From an uncultured Acidimicrobiaceae bacterium (GTDB lineage: Bacteria > Actinomycetota > Acidimicrobiia > Acidimicrobiales > Microtrichaceae), in contig CALMLJ010000565.1 of assembly GCA_937868025.1 (NCBI GenBank), positions 1-10,862 on the forward strand: a DNA stretch of 10,862 bases. The letters run 5' to 3'. The notes beneath the pieces are model-generated. The model saw only the letters and a list, made by a program, of their open reading frames with translations, ran no database searches and was not told the origin of the DNA. Shown in pieces: positions 1 to 7,103 of this stretch (positions are counted from its first letter, which is position 1; each line of letters opens with the position of its first letter). The translations under genes and the position numbers were made by a program.

Positions 1-1811
1 CCATCGCCGAGTGCGAAGGATGTTCGTGGCGCAACGGTCGAAGTCGCTCGGATCGTGTTCAGCGACTCGTCGATCTCTCTCGCCGATGCCTCCAAGGCAT
101 CGAGCGCGTCATCGAGCGTCGAAAGGCGTCGCGTGCGCTCGAAGCCGGCGAAGTCCGGAACCTCGTCGCCGATCGTGATGACGTCGAAGAAGTCGCCCCA
201 CTGGCTTGTTGCCAGCTCGACAACGATGCGTCGGAAGACATCTGCTGTGTTGCCAACGCTGCCCTGATGCACGGTGAAGATCCCGACCGACTCGAGGTCG
301 ACCAGGAGGTCTCCACCATCGACCTCGCCCATCGTCACCAGCGTGGGATACGGAGCGATCGAATCGTCGGCTGCGAGCTTTCGCAGGATGTCCGTCGTGA
401 TGGCCGGCTCCGTTACCCAGAGGCGGCCGCCGGACTGTGACGTGAAGCCGAGAACGTTCCCGTCCAACGGGCGATCGAACAGCAGCTCGACCGAGTCGGC
501 GAAGCTCCGCGCTGCGAGCAGCTGCGGCGCACTCATAGCGGAGTCCCCGAAGGCTCCCGCGGCGAACGCTCGGAGGGAGGCGTCGAGGAGGTCGCACCGA
601 TCCTCTGCTCGCGCGGATGATCGGCGGAGCCCCGTCTCGACGGGAGTGAGCCCTTCAGGCACAAGGTGGATGGAGTCCCCGGGCTTACGTGTCGAGCGCT
701 GACGGCGCCGCAGTCGATCGAGCAGATACAACAGGCCAACAGCCGACAGCCCTCCCGCAACCCAGGGCGCTCGCAGGGGAAAGGCCACCGGCGCGTCGGC
801 GTTGGACTTTGTCGGCCCGGCCGAGACGGCACCTACGGCGGGCTCGTCAGAATCGGCTGAGGGTTCAGCGATGCGTTCAGTCGTCGGAGAAATCGTCGCT
901 GTGGTCGATGGCCCCGGTGCAGACGTCGGGGGGGCGACGGTTGACGACGGCGATGGCGCCGCGGTCGTGCTTGCGGCGATCGTTGGTGGTGGCGCTTCTG
1001 TCGGTTGCGACTGTGTTGGATCGACGGAAGGAACTTCGACCGACGCCGCGGTGATCTGGACCTCCTCTACCCCCACCGCATCAGCGGGCATTCGCAGAAC
1101 CCACCCGGGGTAGATCCAGTGTGCGCTTTCGAAGGAGCGCCCATCGTTCTGAAGCTGACCCTTGTTGAGCTCCCAGATCTCTACCCAACGGTGCGGGTCG
1201 CCGAGATGACGTTCGGCGAGGTCCCAAAGCGTGTCCCGACCCCGCACTGTCTGTTGTCTGATGGCGGCCGAGACGGTGATCGACGCCTCGGGCGAGTTGA
1301 CATCTGATCGCACCAACTTGGAGGCGGTTGTGGCGCCCGCCGAGGTCGAAGCTGTTGGCACACTCGACATCGAGGTGGTCGCCACCGCCAGCCGTGGCTG
1401 AAGCGAGATGCAGGCTGCGGCTCCGACGCCGCTCGAGATCGAACTGAACGCGAAGAGAAAGGCGGCGGTGGTGACGAGCTTGTTGGCGAGCGGCTGAAAC
1501 GGCCGAGCGAACCGGACCTGTGGTGCGGACCGTCCGGCGAACCACGCTGCGATTTCGACGGTGAGCGCGACCGCGACGACGAGCCAGGCAATCCACCCGA
1601 CGCAGGCGAGCGTCTTCGCAAGCGTCGCTGTTGGCAGCTCGGTCTGCGCGATTGAGGAGGAGAATTGATGCCATGACGGCAGCGCGGTGGGGAGGGGCCA
1701 TCCGACGACTCGCCAAAGGAAGGCGGGCACGCCGAAGAGCAGCGTGAGGATCGCCGCCAGCGAACCGAGGCCTCCGAACAGTCGGCGGAGTGTGGTTGTG
1801 AAGGTGCGCAT
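1..1811 (-). CDS. Large LysM-domain membrane protein of the Tad locus, C-terminus beyond the window
   Basis: The frame is open from the ATG at 1811 to the left edge, 603 codons with no stop, so the gene is partial. Hydrophobic segments near residues 14-37, 68-92 and 112-135 look like membrane spans. A LysM domain follows at about 187-241, with the family pattern of a short strand, RDTLWDLAERHLGDP, then WVEIWELNKG and YPGWVLRMP. LysM domains bind N-acetylglucosamine in peptidoglycan. A low-complexity Thr/Pro/Ser/Ala stalk covers about 262-318, another membrane span about 348-365, then a basic stop-transfer RLRRRQR and a soluble region. Actinobacterial Tad loci often carry such proteins, sometimes ending in a BTAD-type regulatory domain; that part is not visible here. 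The start is supported by GGGAGGG seven bases upstream and lies two bases after the preceding stop. It may anchor or sense the cell wall for pilus assembly (inference). Confidence 0.85.
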   Translation of the reverse strand, partial: MRTFTTTLRRLFGGLGSLAAILTLLFGVPAFLWRVVGWPLPTALPSWHQFSSSIAQTELPTATLAKTLACVGWIAWLVVAVALTVEIAAWFAGRSAPQVRFARPFQPLANKLVTTAAFLFAFSSISSGVGAAACISLQPRLAVATTSMSSVPTASTSAGATTASKLVRSDVNSPEASITVSAAIRQQTVRGRDTLWDLAERHLGDPHRWVEIWELNKGQLQNDGRSFESAHWIYPGWVLRMPADAVGVEEVQITAASVEVPSVDPTQSQPTEAPPPTIAASTTAAPSPSSTVAPPTSAPGPSTTATISPTTERIAEPSADSDEPAVGAVSAGPTKSNADAPVAFPLRAPWVAGGLSAVGLLYLLDRLRRRQRSTRKPGDSIHLVPEGLTPVETGLRRSSARAEDRCDLLDASLRAFAAGAFGDSAMSAPQLLAARSFADSVELLFDRPLDGNVLGFTSQSGGRLWVTEPAITTDILRKLAADDSIAPYPTLVTMGEVDGGDLLVDLESVGIFTVHQGSVGNTADVFRRIVVELATSQWGDFFDVITIGDEVPDFAGFERTRRLSTLDDALDALEASAREIDESLNTIRATSTVAPRTSFALGD

Positions 1812-1813
1812 GG

Positions 1814-2230
1814 TCACCCTCCCTCTCTCGTGATGCCGCGGACAGCGCGGGCCGAGCCTTCGCCGTGGACTGTGACTGACTCGAAGCCGATGAGGCCGAG
1901 TAGCGAGGTGCTCTGCTGGTGTTGGACTGTCACCGAAGCGACCGAGCCGTTGATCGTCACGGTGCCCATGTACCCGGCGTCGCGGAGGTAGTCGTTGGCT
2001 CGACGCTCTCCAGCGGCGGCGTCGATGACCACCTGGTCATTGCTTCGCAGCGAGTTCTCGTCGAGCTGCTGTGCCGACGCTCGTGCCGCTGCCTCGGCGA
2101 CTGCATCGGCTTGCTGTTGGGCCGTGATGATGCGTCCGCCATCGAACACGAGGCCGCCGAGCATGAGGAGCGCGAAAGTGATGGTGACGACGACTACCGT
2201 CACCGACCCCCGTTCGTCGTGCACCGTCAT
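1814..2230 (-). CDS. TadE/G-like pseudopilin or pilus assembly protein
   Basis: This 138-residue protein has a short charged N-terminus (MTVHDERGS) followed directly by one long hydrophobic helix at about residues 9-29. It then has an Ala/Gln/Arg-rich predicted helix (about 34-56) and a small C-terminal domain with beta-like sequence. This is the layout of the putative Flp pilus-assembly TadE/G-like family, whose members sit in the membrane and project outward. The ERGS motif matches the start of the two TadE-like proteins upstream, but the Glu five residues after the Gly is replaced by Val, so prepilin peptidase processing is uncertain. The chosen ATG overlaps the upstream stop in ATGA and has AGAGG six bases before it. 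A frame extension to 2404 exists but would lie inside the previous gene. Minor pilin and tip or outer-face roles are inferred from the family. Confidence 0.82.
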   Translation of the reverse strand: MTVHDERGSVTVVVVTITFALLMLGGLVFDGGRIITAQQQADAVAEAAARASAQQLDENSLRSNDQVVIDAAAGERRANDYLRDAGYMGTVTINGSVASVTVQHQQSTSLLGLIGFESVTVHGEGSARAVRGITREGG

Positions 2231-2643
2231 CGCGTGCCTCTGAACGTGTCGAGTGGTTCGACGAAGAGTGCGGTGATCGTTCGGGTGCCGCCGATTCCGA
2301 GTCCTGCAACGTCGGCGAGCCGGATCGGACACGAAATCGCGACGCCAACTGATCCGCCGGCTCGCCAGTCCGACGTGTCGATCGAAATGTCGAGCGATGC
2401 GCACTCCATTCCGTTCTCGCTCAGGACCGCTCGCGCCAGGAGGTCACCGGCCCGCCGAGCGTCAGGTTCGGTGCGAGCATTGGCTGCAGATCGCGCTGCG
2501 TCACGAGCAGCGTCGTCGACGGTGCCTTCGGCCGAGGCCATACGGCCGAGAGCAACCACGAACAACATGAGCGAGACGAGCAGGGGAGTGAGCAGCACCA
2601 GTTCGACCGCCGCCGATCCGCGTTCGTCTCGGCGCCTACCCAT
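2227..2643 (-). CDS. TadE-like minor pilin (second copy)
   Basis: The 138-residue protein begins MGRRRDERGSAAVELVLLTP. This is the class III prepilin-like signal of the TadE family: basic head, Gly, then Glu at +5 and a hydrophobic helix (residues about 11-33). A helical segment full of Ala/Arg/Asp follows (about 41-75), then a small C-terminal domain with two Cys (81, 105) that could pair outside the cell. TadE proteins are pseudopilins cleaved by the Tad prepilin peptidase and needed for pilus assembly in characterised systems. I placed the start at the ATG at 2643, giving an 8-base overlap with the upstream gene, rather than the in-frame ATG at 2670, which has no ribosome binding site and would add nine residues. 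It ends in a 4-base ATGA overlap with the next gene. Confidence 0.85.
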   Translation of the reverse strand: MGRRRDERGSAAVELVLLTPLLVSLMLFVVALGRMASAEGTVDDAARDAARSAANARTEPDARRAGDLLARAVLSENGMECASLDISIDTSDWRAGGSVGVAISCPIRLADVAGLGIGGTRTITALFVEPLDTFRGTR

Positions 2644-3061
2644 CGGACCTGAACCTCTCGATGCTGCCATCGGCCCAACCCGTGACGGGCAACTCGATGC
2701 CGGGGATGACGGCTCGGACCGAACCGGTCACGTTGACGGTGACCCGGTCGGCATCGCGTGAGGCACTGACATGCGAACCGAGGATCAGTCCGTCGGCAAG
2801 ACGGTCGAGGGTTCGCCGGGCGGCGTCACCAGAGGTGTTCCCAGCTGCACCGTCCAGTCTCGCCGCGGCAACCCCATCTCTCGCTGCTGCGTCGGCGATG
2901 CGGCTCGCGTGCATCCAGAGCCCGAACTGGATGATGCACATGATGAGGAAGATCAGGACCGGCACGACGATGACCATCTCTACGGTGGCGTCGCCGCGTT
3001 CGCCGCGCGATCGTGAGCGACGTGGCGGGCCCTCGCATGCTCGTCCGGACTGTCGGCGCAT
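2636..3061 (-). CDS. tadE: TadE-like minor pilin (first copy)
   Basis: This 141-residue protein has an Arg-rich head, then ERGDATVEMVIVVPVLIF at about residues 21-38. The Gly/Glu(+5) pattern and long hydrophobic helix (about 27-49) are the class III prepilin signature of TadE. The helix continues into an Ala/Arg/Asp-rich amphipathic region (HASRIADAAARDGVAAARLDG), the spine typical of pseudopilins, and ends in a short domain of alternating hydrophobic residues. In known systems such proteins are processed by the dedicated prepilin peptidase and help initiate or stabilise the Flp pilus. The gene starts 12 bases after the pilin-like gene's stop and overlaps the second TadE-like gene by 8 bases. 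The two copies differ strongly outside the signal helix, so they look like distinct components rather than a recent duplication. Confidence 0.87.
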   Translation of the reverse strand: MRRQSGRACEGPPRRSRSRGERGDATVEMVIVVPVLIFLIMCIIQFGLWMHASRIADAAARDGVAAARLDGAAGNTSGDAARRTLDRLADGLILGSHVSASRDADRVTVNVTGSVRAVIPGIELPVTGWADGSIERFRSDG

Positions 3062-3073
3062 CGGTCGGGACTC

Positions 3074-3262
3074 TCAGCTTCCGAGATCGATCGCGTTGGT
3101 CTTGTCCGTGACCTTCGCAACGATGATTGCGCCGACGGTGATCGCGAGCGCCGCGAAGATCGCGATGATCAGAACCTTCTCGGTGACCTCGCCACGCTCG
3201 TCGCGTCGGGCCATGGCCATCCGAGTCTGTGCCCAGGCGATGATGAACTGGATCTCTCCCAT
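3074..3262 (-). CDS. Short Flp-pilin-like protein
   Basis: The protein has 62 residues: a 24-residue leader ending RRDERG, then a single hydrophobic helix (about 30-50, VLIIAIFAALAITVGAIIVAK) and a short polar tail. Size, leader, Gly at the expected cut point and position between tadC and tadE fit the major Flp pilin or a close relative. It departs from the classic Flp signal. After the Gly the sequence is EVTEK, so Glu sits at +1 and +4 with Lys at +5, and the Tyr usually following Glu is absent. It might therefore be an actinobacterial pilin variant or a small membrane partner of the machine. It is the only operon gene with a free leader (46 bases), and has the clearest ribosome binding site, which suggests high translation as expected of a structural subunit. 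Confidence 0.78.
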   Translation of the reverse strand: MGEIQFIIAWAQTRMAMARRDERGEVTEKVLIIAIFAALAITVGAIIVAKVTDKTNAIDLGS

Positions 3263-3267
3263 TGCTG

Positions 3268-3276
3268 TTCTCCTTT
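3268..3276 (-). promoter_or_regulatory. Strong ribosome binding site of the pilin-like gene
   Basis: Read on the minus strand, this is AAAGGAGAA, with GGAG ending seven bases before the ATG at 3262. It is the best Shine-Dalgarno match among the pilus genes and sits in the only real gap within the operon (3263-3308). Most other genes here rely on overlapping start and stop codons. The gap shows no convincing terminator or promoter. Confidence 0.75.
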
Positions 3277-3308
3277 GTGGCCCTCGGGCCCTGATGTGCG
3301 GCGACTGG

Positions 3309-4199
3309 TCAGAGGCCGTGGGTGACTTCGAGCACCGCGGGCCAAGCGAGAAAGACGATGAAACCGAGCATCAGCCCGACAACTGGGAGAGACATACGCT
3401 CCGACGCCGACTGAGCGGTTGCCTCGGCATCGGTCAGCCCACGGAACCGCAGCGCTCGAGCCTTGGCGACGATGGACGTGCGCACCCGAGCCCCTTCGTC
3501 GCCAGCGAGCCCGGTCGATGCTGCGAGTTCCGTCAGCTCCGACACACCGATCTCGCGTCCGAGGTTCGCGAGACCGTTCCAGAGGGGCTCTCCCAGAAGG
3601 CGGGAATCAGTCAGCGCGTCTCGCAGCTCGGCAAACGCCCATCCGTCGCCTGTTCCCGCAGCAGTGGTGAGCGCTGACTCGATGCCGGCACCGCCGGCAA
3701 GCCTTACGGCGACGAGGTCGAGATAGCAGCCGAACGCGTGGCGGAACGACTGCCGACGCGTTCGTGCCTCGGCCTTGGCGGCGAGGCCGGGCATCATCGC
3801 TCCGACGACGGCCAAGACCAGCGACAACCACAAAGGGAAGACGAGGCTCACGTGAACCCCTCCGATCGCCATCATCGCAGCCGTCGCCGGCGCCCACAGC
3901 AGCCCGACCATGAGCGACAAGGCCGTCTTCGCCATGTGCTCGTCGGGGCTTCGCCCCAGGATCCGGAGGTCGCAACTCAACCGGGCCGTCATGGAGCGTC
4001 CGAGCCCGCTCGCGGCGAGAGGTCGTCCGACCATGCGCTCCAGGAACGATGCCGGCTCGGTCTGAGCGCGCGTGACGGATCGAGGCGCGTCGAGACGAGC
4101 GAGCGCATTCGCGAGCGGCAGGGGTGTCGGCGAAACACCCGCAGCGAGCGTCAAAACGCCGGCAGCGAAGGCGAGGCCCCAAAGGATGGCGGTGCTCAC
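3309..4199 (-). CDS. tadC: Tad pilus inner-membrane platform protein TadC
   Basis: This 296-residue protein has the type II secretion system F (GspF/T2SSF) architecture of TadC. It has an N-terminal membrane span (about 4-22), a linker, two spans (about 94-115 and 117-138), a cytoplasmic helical domain (about 140-265), and a final span (about 271-290). The cytoplasmic part contains DLVAVRLAGGAGIESAL and a later acidic/basic helical stretch, as in the family. TadB and TadC are thought to form the platform that the TadA motor acts on to insert or extract pilin. The start is a GTG at 4199, giving a GTGA overlap with tadB, with GGGGAGG seven bases upstream. Longer frames to 4292 would run deep into tadB and begin with sequence unlike the family. 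Confidence 0.93.
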   Translation of the reverse strand: MSTAILWGLAFAAGVLTLAAGVSPTPLPLANALARLDAPRSVTRAQTEPASFLERMVGRPLAASGLGRSMTARLSCDLRILGRSPDEHMAKTALSLMVGLLWAPATAAMMAIGGVHVSLVFPLWLSLVLAVVGAMMPGLAAKAEARTRRQSFRHAFGCYLDLVAVRLAGGAGIESALTTAAGTGDGWAFAELRDALTDSRLLGEPLWNGLANLGREIGVSELTELAASTGLAGDEGARVRTSIVAKARALRFRGLTDAEATAQSASERMSLPVVGLMLGFIVFLAWPAVLEVTHGL

Positions 4200-5044
4200 G
4201 ACGAGGCCTCCCCGGTGGCAGCGCCGATGAGGAATCGCTCGGGTGCCTGGAACCTGGCCATGGTCTGAAGCCACCACAACGATCCGCCCCACACGACCAC
4301 GATCAGGGCGAGAACCACCTGGCCGAGCGGCGTCGAATAGCCACGCACGTACAGCGGGTTGAGCATCGTCAGGCCGACGACGGTTACCACGGTGACCGCC
4401 GCGATGACTCTCACCGCGGTTCTCATCCGGGCGCGCCCTGCGTCGACTCGGAGCTGCATCGAGGCTTCGTCGCGTGCCGATGCCGCCAGAGTGCCGAGGA
4501 GATCGGCAAGGTCTCGGACCGATCCGCTCGCCGCGGTCGACAGCGCAGCGACCACTAGGTCGGAGATGGGATGTGCGAGTCGGATGGCGAATCGCTGGAG
4601 CGCAGCGCTGATCGGTTCACGACGAAGATCAGCGGTCAGCGAACGGACCTCGTCCCGGATCGGCTCCGGCGCCGTCTCCGTCGTCGCTGCGATCGCGGAC
4701 TCGAGTCCATGAGCGGCACCGATCGTGTCCCGAAGCATCTCGGTCCAGGTGGCGATCGCCTCGGTACGGGCGATGCCAGCGAGGCGGGCGCGAGTCCCTC
4801 CGAAAAGGTCGGGCGACGTCCATCCCAGGACAACGCCTGCGATCGCAGCAACAGGCCAACGCGTCAGAAGGAGCAGCAGCAGACCACCTGCGATCGCGCG
4901 GGACCACCGGTCGCGTGACCGAAGCGCGGCGAACGACCGGCTCGGGAGTCGCGGGGGCGCTTGTTCCGACGGTCGGAGCCCATCGACAACAAGGAGCACC
5001 CCGCATGCGATGAGAACACCAAGCAGCGCAGCCACGGCGGTCAT
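4196..5044 (-). CDS. tadB: Tad pilus inner-membrane platform protein TadB
   Basis: This 282-residue protein has hydrophobic spans at about 2-20, 51-75, 213-232 and 240-262, enclosing a cytoplasmic T2SSF domain at about 95-210. The segment TWTEMLRDTIGAAHGLESAIAA and the following Pro-containing helix match the TadB form of the GspF fold. With TadC it forms the membrane platform of the Tad machine next to the TadA ATPase. The ATG at 5044 overlaps the tadA stop as ATGA. A GTG nine bases upstream (5053) is also in frame and cannot be excluded. The gene ends in a GTGA overlap with tadC, so production of the two platform proteins is probably coupled. Confidence 0.93.
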   Translation of the reverse strand: MTAVAALLGVLIACGVLLVVDGLRPSEQAPPRLPSRSFAALRSRDRWSRAIAGGLLLLLLTRWPVAAIAGVVLGWTSPDLFGGTRARLAGIARTEAIATWTEMLRDTIGAAHGLESAIAATTETAPEPIRDEVRSLTADLRREPISAALQRFAIRLAHPISDLVVAALSTAASGSVRDLADLLGTLAASARDEASMQLRVDAGRARMRTAVRVIAAVTVVTVVGLTMLNPLYVRGYSTPLGQVVLALIVVVWGGSLWWLQTMARFQAPERFLIGAATGEASS

Positions 5045-6357
5045 GACCACCACCCGTCAGGCCGCTCGAACAGGCGTCGATCCCAGCCGTTGGCTTCGAG
5101 GTCGACTGCGAGTTCGTGGGGCGGTGCAATCCCGGGCACCGCACGGCCAGATCCATCCGGCTTGAAGATCTCGTTCGTCACGACCTGGCCGCCTTCGGCT
5201 CCGACGACCTGGCGAATCGACGAGATGAAACGGCCTGACCGGGTCTTCCCGATAAACACGACAAGGTCGATCGCTGCTGCCGCCAGCTGGCAGGTCGCTT
5301 CGATCGGCAGACGCTCAGGTGACTGCATCGCGTAGAGCGCCATCTTGTTGAATGCCGTGCCTGAGGAGTCGGAGTGAACGGTGCACATCGAGCCGTCGTT
5401 GCCCTGCGACATGGCGTTGAGCATCGGGATGACCTCGTCGCCTCGCACCTCGCCGACGATCACCCGATCGGGATTCATGCGCAGACTCATCCGCACGAGG
5501 TCAGCGGCCGTGACCTCGCCAACCCCCTCGACGTTGGCCTCGCGCGCTTCGAGTGCCACGCAGTCGGGGTGCAGGTCCTCGAATCGTTCGAGCCCGAGCT
5601 CCATCTCGGACTCGATGGTCACGATCCGCTCGGACGGAGGGATCTCGGACGCGAGCGCTCGAAGCATGGTCGTCTTGCCCGCGCCGGTGGCACCGCACAC
5701 GATGATCTGCCGTCGCGCCCGGACGGCTGCCCGGAGGAACGACGCGATGCCTCGATCCAGGGCGCCGAGTCCGACCATGTCGTCGAGGGTCACCTTCAGG
5801 AACCGATGGCGACGAATCGCAAGCGCGGGTCGATCGCACACCCAAGCGACTGCGAACAGTCGTGAACCGTCGGGTAGCTGCAGGTTCAGCTGCGGTCGGC
5901 CAGGGTTGAACTCGCGTTCGGACAGTCCCCAGCGCCGTCCGATCTCCCGGATCTGCTCGATGAGCTCATCATCCGTCGCGGCGATCGCCGGTCCGACCTC
6001 CTTACGCCCGTCGGCGTACTCGATGAAGACGCGATCGCAGCCGTTCGCCGTGATGTTCTGGATGCTGTCGTCATCAAGGAGTGGCTGGAGCCGGCCCATC
6101 TGAAAGAGGCGATCGAGCACCGCTCGAGTGAGCTCCTGCTCCTCGGCATCCGAGAACACCCGGTCGCCCGTTGCGACAGCATCCGTCGCCAGTCGGTCGA
6201 GGCGCTGATTGAGGATGCGCCGAGCGAGCAGCTCCTCCTCACCTCGTTGGGAGCTTGCACCATCGTTGCCAGCCAGAGCCCGCACCTGTTGGGAGAGCTC
6301 AAGGGCGACCTCCCCCCGAAGCTTCGCAACGAGCGAGTCGTCGATCGTCAGCGTCAT
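5041..6357 (-). CDS. tadA: Tad pilus assembly ATPase TadA/CpaF (GspE/PilT-type secretion ATPase)
   Basis: This 438-residue protein is a hexameric-type secretion ATPase that powers pilus assembly from the cytoplasm. The N-terminal half (about 1-190) is the CpaF-type regulatory region, with FQMGRLQPLLDDDSIQNI and a conserved NGCDRVFIEY segment. The catalytic half shows a Walker A motif GATGAGKTT (222-230), an Asp-box-like ESEMELGL (249-256), a Walker B strand RVIVGEVRGDE (298-308) with the catalytic Glu at 303, and a His box around GSMCTVHSDS (322-331). Length and motif order are normal, so it should be active. It starts in an ATGA overlap with the CpaE-like gene and ends in an ATGA overlap with tadB. 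The ribosome binding site is weak (TTGAG), so coupling to upstream translation probably matters. Confidence 0.97.
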   Translation of the reverse strand: MTLTIDDSLVAKLRGEVALELSQQVRALAGNDGASSQRGEEELLARRILNQRLDRLATDAVATGDRVFSDAEEQELTRAVLDRLFQMGRLQPLLDDDSIQNITANGCDRVFIEYADGRKEVGPAIAATDDELIEQIREIGRRWGLSEREFNPGRPQLNLQLPDGSRLFAVAWVCDRPALAIRRHRFLKVTLDDMVGLGALDRGIASFLRAAVRARRQIIVCGATGAGKTTMLRALASEIPPSERIVTIESEMELGLERFEDLHPDCVALEAREANVEGVGEVTAADLVRMSLRMNPDRVIVGEVRGDEVIPMLNAMSQGNDGSMCTVHSDSSGTAFNKMALYAMQSPERLPIEATCQLAAAAIDLVVFIGKTRSGRFISSIRQVVGAEGGQVVTNEIFKPDGSGRAVPGIAPPHELAVDLEANGWDRRLFERPDGWWS

Positions 6358-7103
6358 CGTGGGCTCAATGCTCTCGGCGATTCGACCGAGGTCACCGCGT
6401 GCAGCTCCGCGATGAGGTCAGCGACGGAACGAATCAGTGGTGCGCGTCGAAGGCTTCGGTCGAGCGATCTTCCGGACCGAACGAGCGAGGCCGATCGTTC
6501 GTCGCTCGCAAGGCCGAACGTCGTGACATCGCCGAGAGCCGTGGCGACCTCGTCCGAGCCGTATGGACGACTACCGATCGTGATGACAAGCACATGGCGG
6601 GCAATGACCGCGATGGAAGCCAGGCGAGTTCGAACCTGGGCGACCGACTCGACCGTTGGTCGGAGCACGACGAGGGTCACGGAGGATTCCGCCACCAAGT
6701 CGACGCAGGGGCTGGCGGGGTCCCAGCGGCCGCAGTCGGCCACAGCGCCAATGTGATCTGTCGAAGGGGTGATATCCGTTCCGCTGGCGAGGTGCTCGGC
6801 GAAGGGACGACCGAGCGTCAGGATCGCCGAACGGCTTTGTTCGGCCGACGGTGGAGCGACCAGGACTGGATACCCCGCGGGGGACTGGCCGTGCCGATCG
6901 ATCAAGTCGCGTGACACACCTCGTCGTGAGGCCGCCGCGAGCGTGAGCATCCCAGGATCCGTTGGGACGCCCCACCGCGCCGCGAGGTCGCCACCCGCCG
7001 GGTCGGCCTCGATGAACAACGCGCCCGTCTGGAGCGCGAGCGCCTGACCAAGCGTTGTGACCCCGGGGGAGTGTTTGGCGGAGCAGATCGTGATCAAGGT
7101 CAT
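6354..7103 (-). CDS. CpaE/TadZ-like P-loop protein with degenerate Walker A
   Basis: This 249-residue protein resembles the ParA/MinD fold. It starts with strand MTLITICSAKHSPGVTT, then a helix, then LFIEADPAGGDLAARWGV, which is the position of the second ParA signature. Later come AVADCGRWDP at the Walker B position and VTLVVLRPTVESVAQV, a typical ParA strand-helix. TadZ/CpaE proteins localise the Tad machine in the cell and often have atypical ATPase sites. Here the usual KGGVGKTT is SPGVTT, with Val where the catalytic P-loop Lys should be; a Lys upstream (residue 10) may correspond to the deviant signature Lys. ATP hydrolysis is therefore doubtful. Its place between the SAF protein and tadA fits this role. 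Start and stop are both ATGA overlaps, and GAGG lies seven bases before the ATG. Confidence 0.85.
   Translation of the reverse strand: MTLITICSAKHSPGVTTLGQALALQTGALFIEADPAGGDLAARWGVPTDPGMLTLAAASRRGVSRDLIDRHGQSPAGYPVLVAPPSAEQSRSAILTLGRPFAEHLASGTDITPSTDHIGAVADCGRWDPASPCVDLVAESSVTLVVLRPTVESVAQVRTRLASIAVIARHVLVITIGSRPYGSDEVATALGDVTTFGLASDERSASLVRSGRSLDRSLRRAPLIRSVADLIAELHAVTSVESPRALSPR

Noticed and set aside
1081..1716. A 211-codon minus-strand frame inside the LysM gene
   Set aside because: It is out of frame with the open LysM-bearing frame that runs from 1811 to the edge, and is Arg-rich without any domain.
1919..2761. A 280-codon open frame on the plus strand
   Set aside because: Antisense to the TadE-like and TadE/G-like genes, with no ribosome binding site and composition of a shadow frame.
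3279..3290. GGCCC-TC-GGGCC inverted repeat in the leader of the pilin-like gene
   Set aside because: The loop allows only about four base pairs and there is no T-tract, so it is too weak to call a terminator or attenuator in GC-rich DNA.
2661..3677. A 338-codon open frame on the plus strand
   Set aside because: It lies antisense to tadE, the pilin-like gene and part of tadC, whose motifs are clear. It has an Arg/Ser-rich composition typical of reading GC-rich genes backwards and no recognisable domain.
4200..4292. N-terminal extension of tadC to an upstream ATG
   Set aside because: It would overlap tadB by 97 bases and add residues unlike the family, while the GTG at 4199 has a good ribosome binding site and a GTGA overlap.
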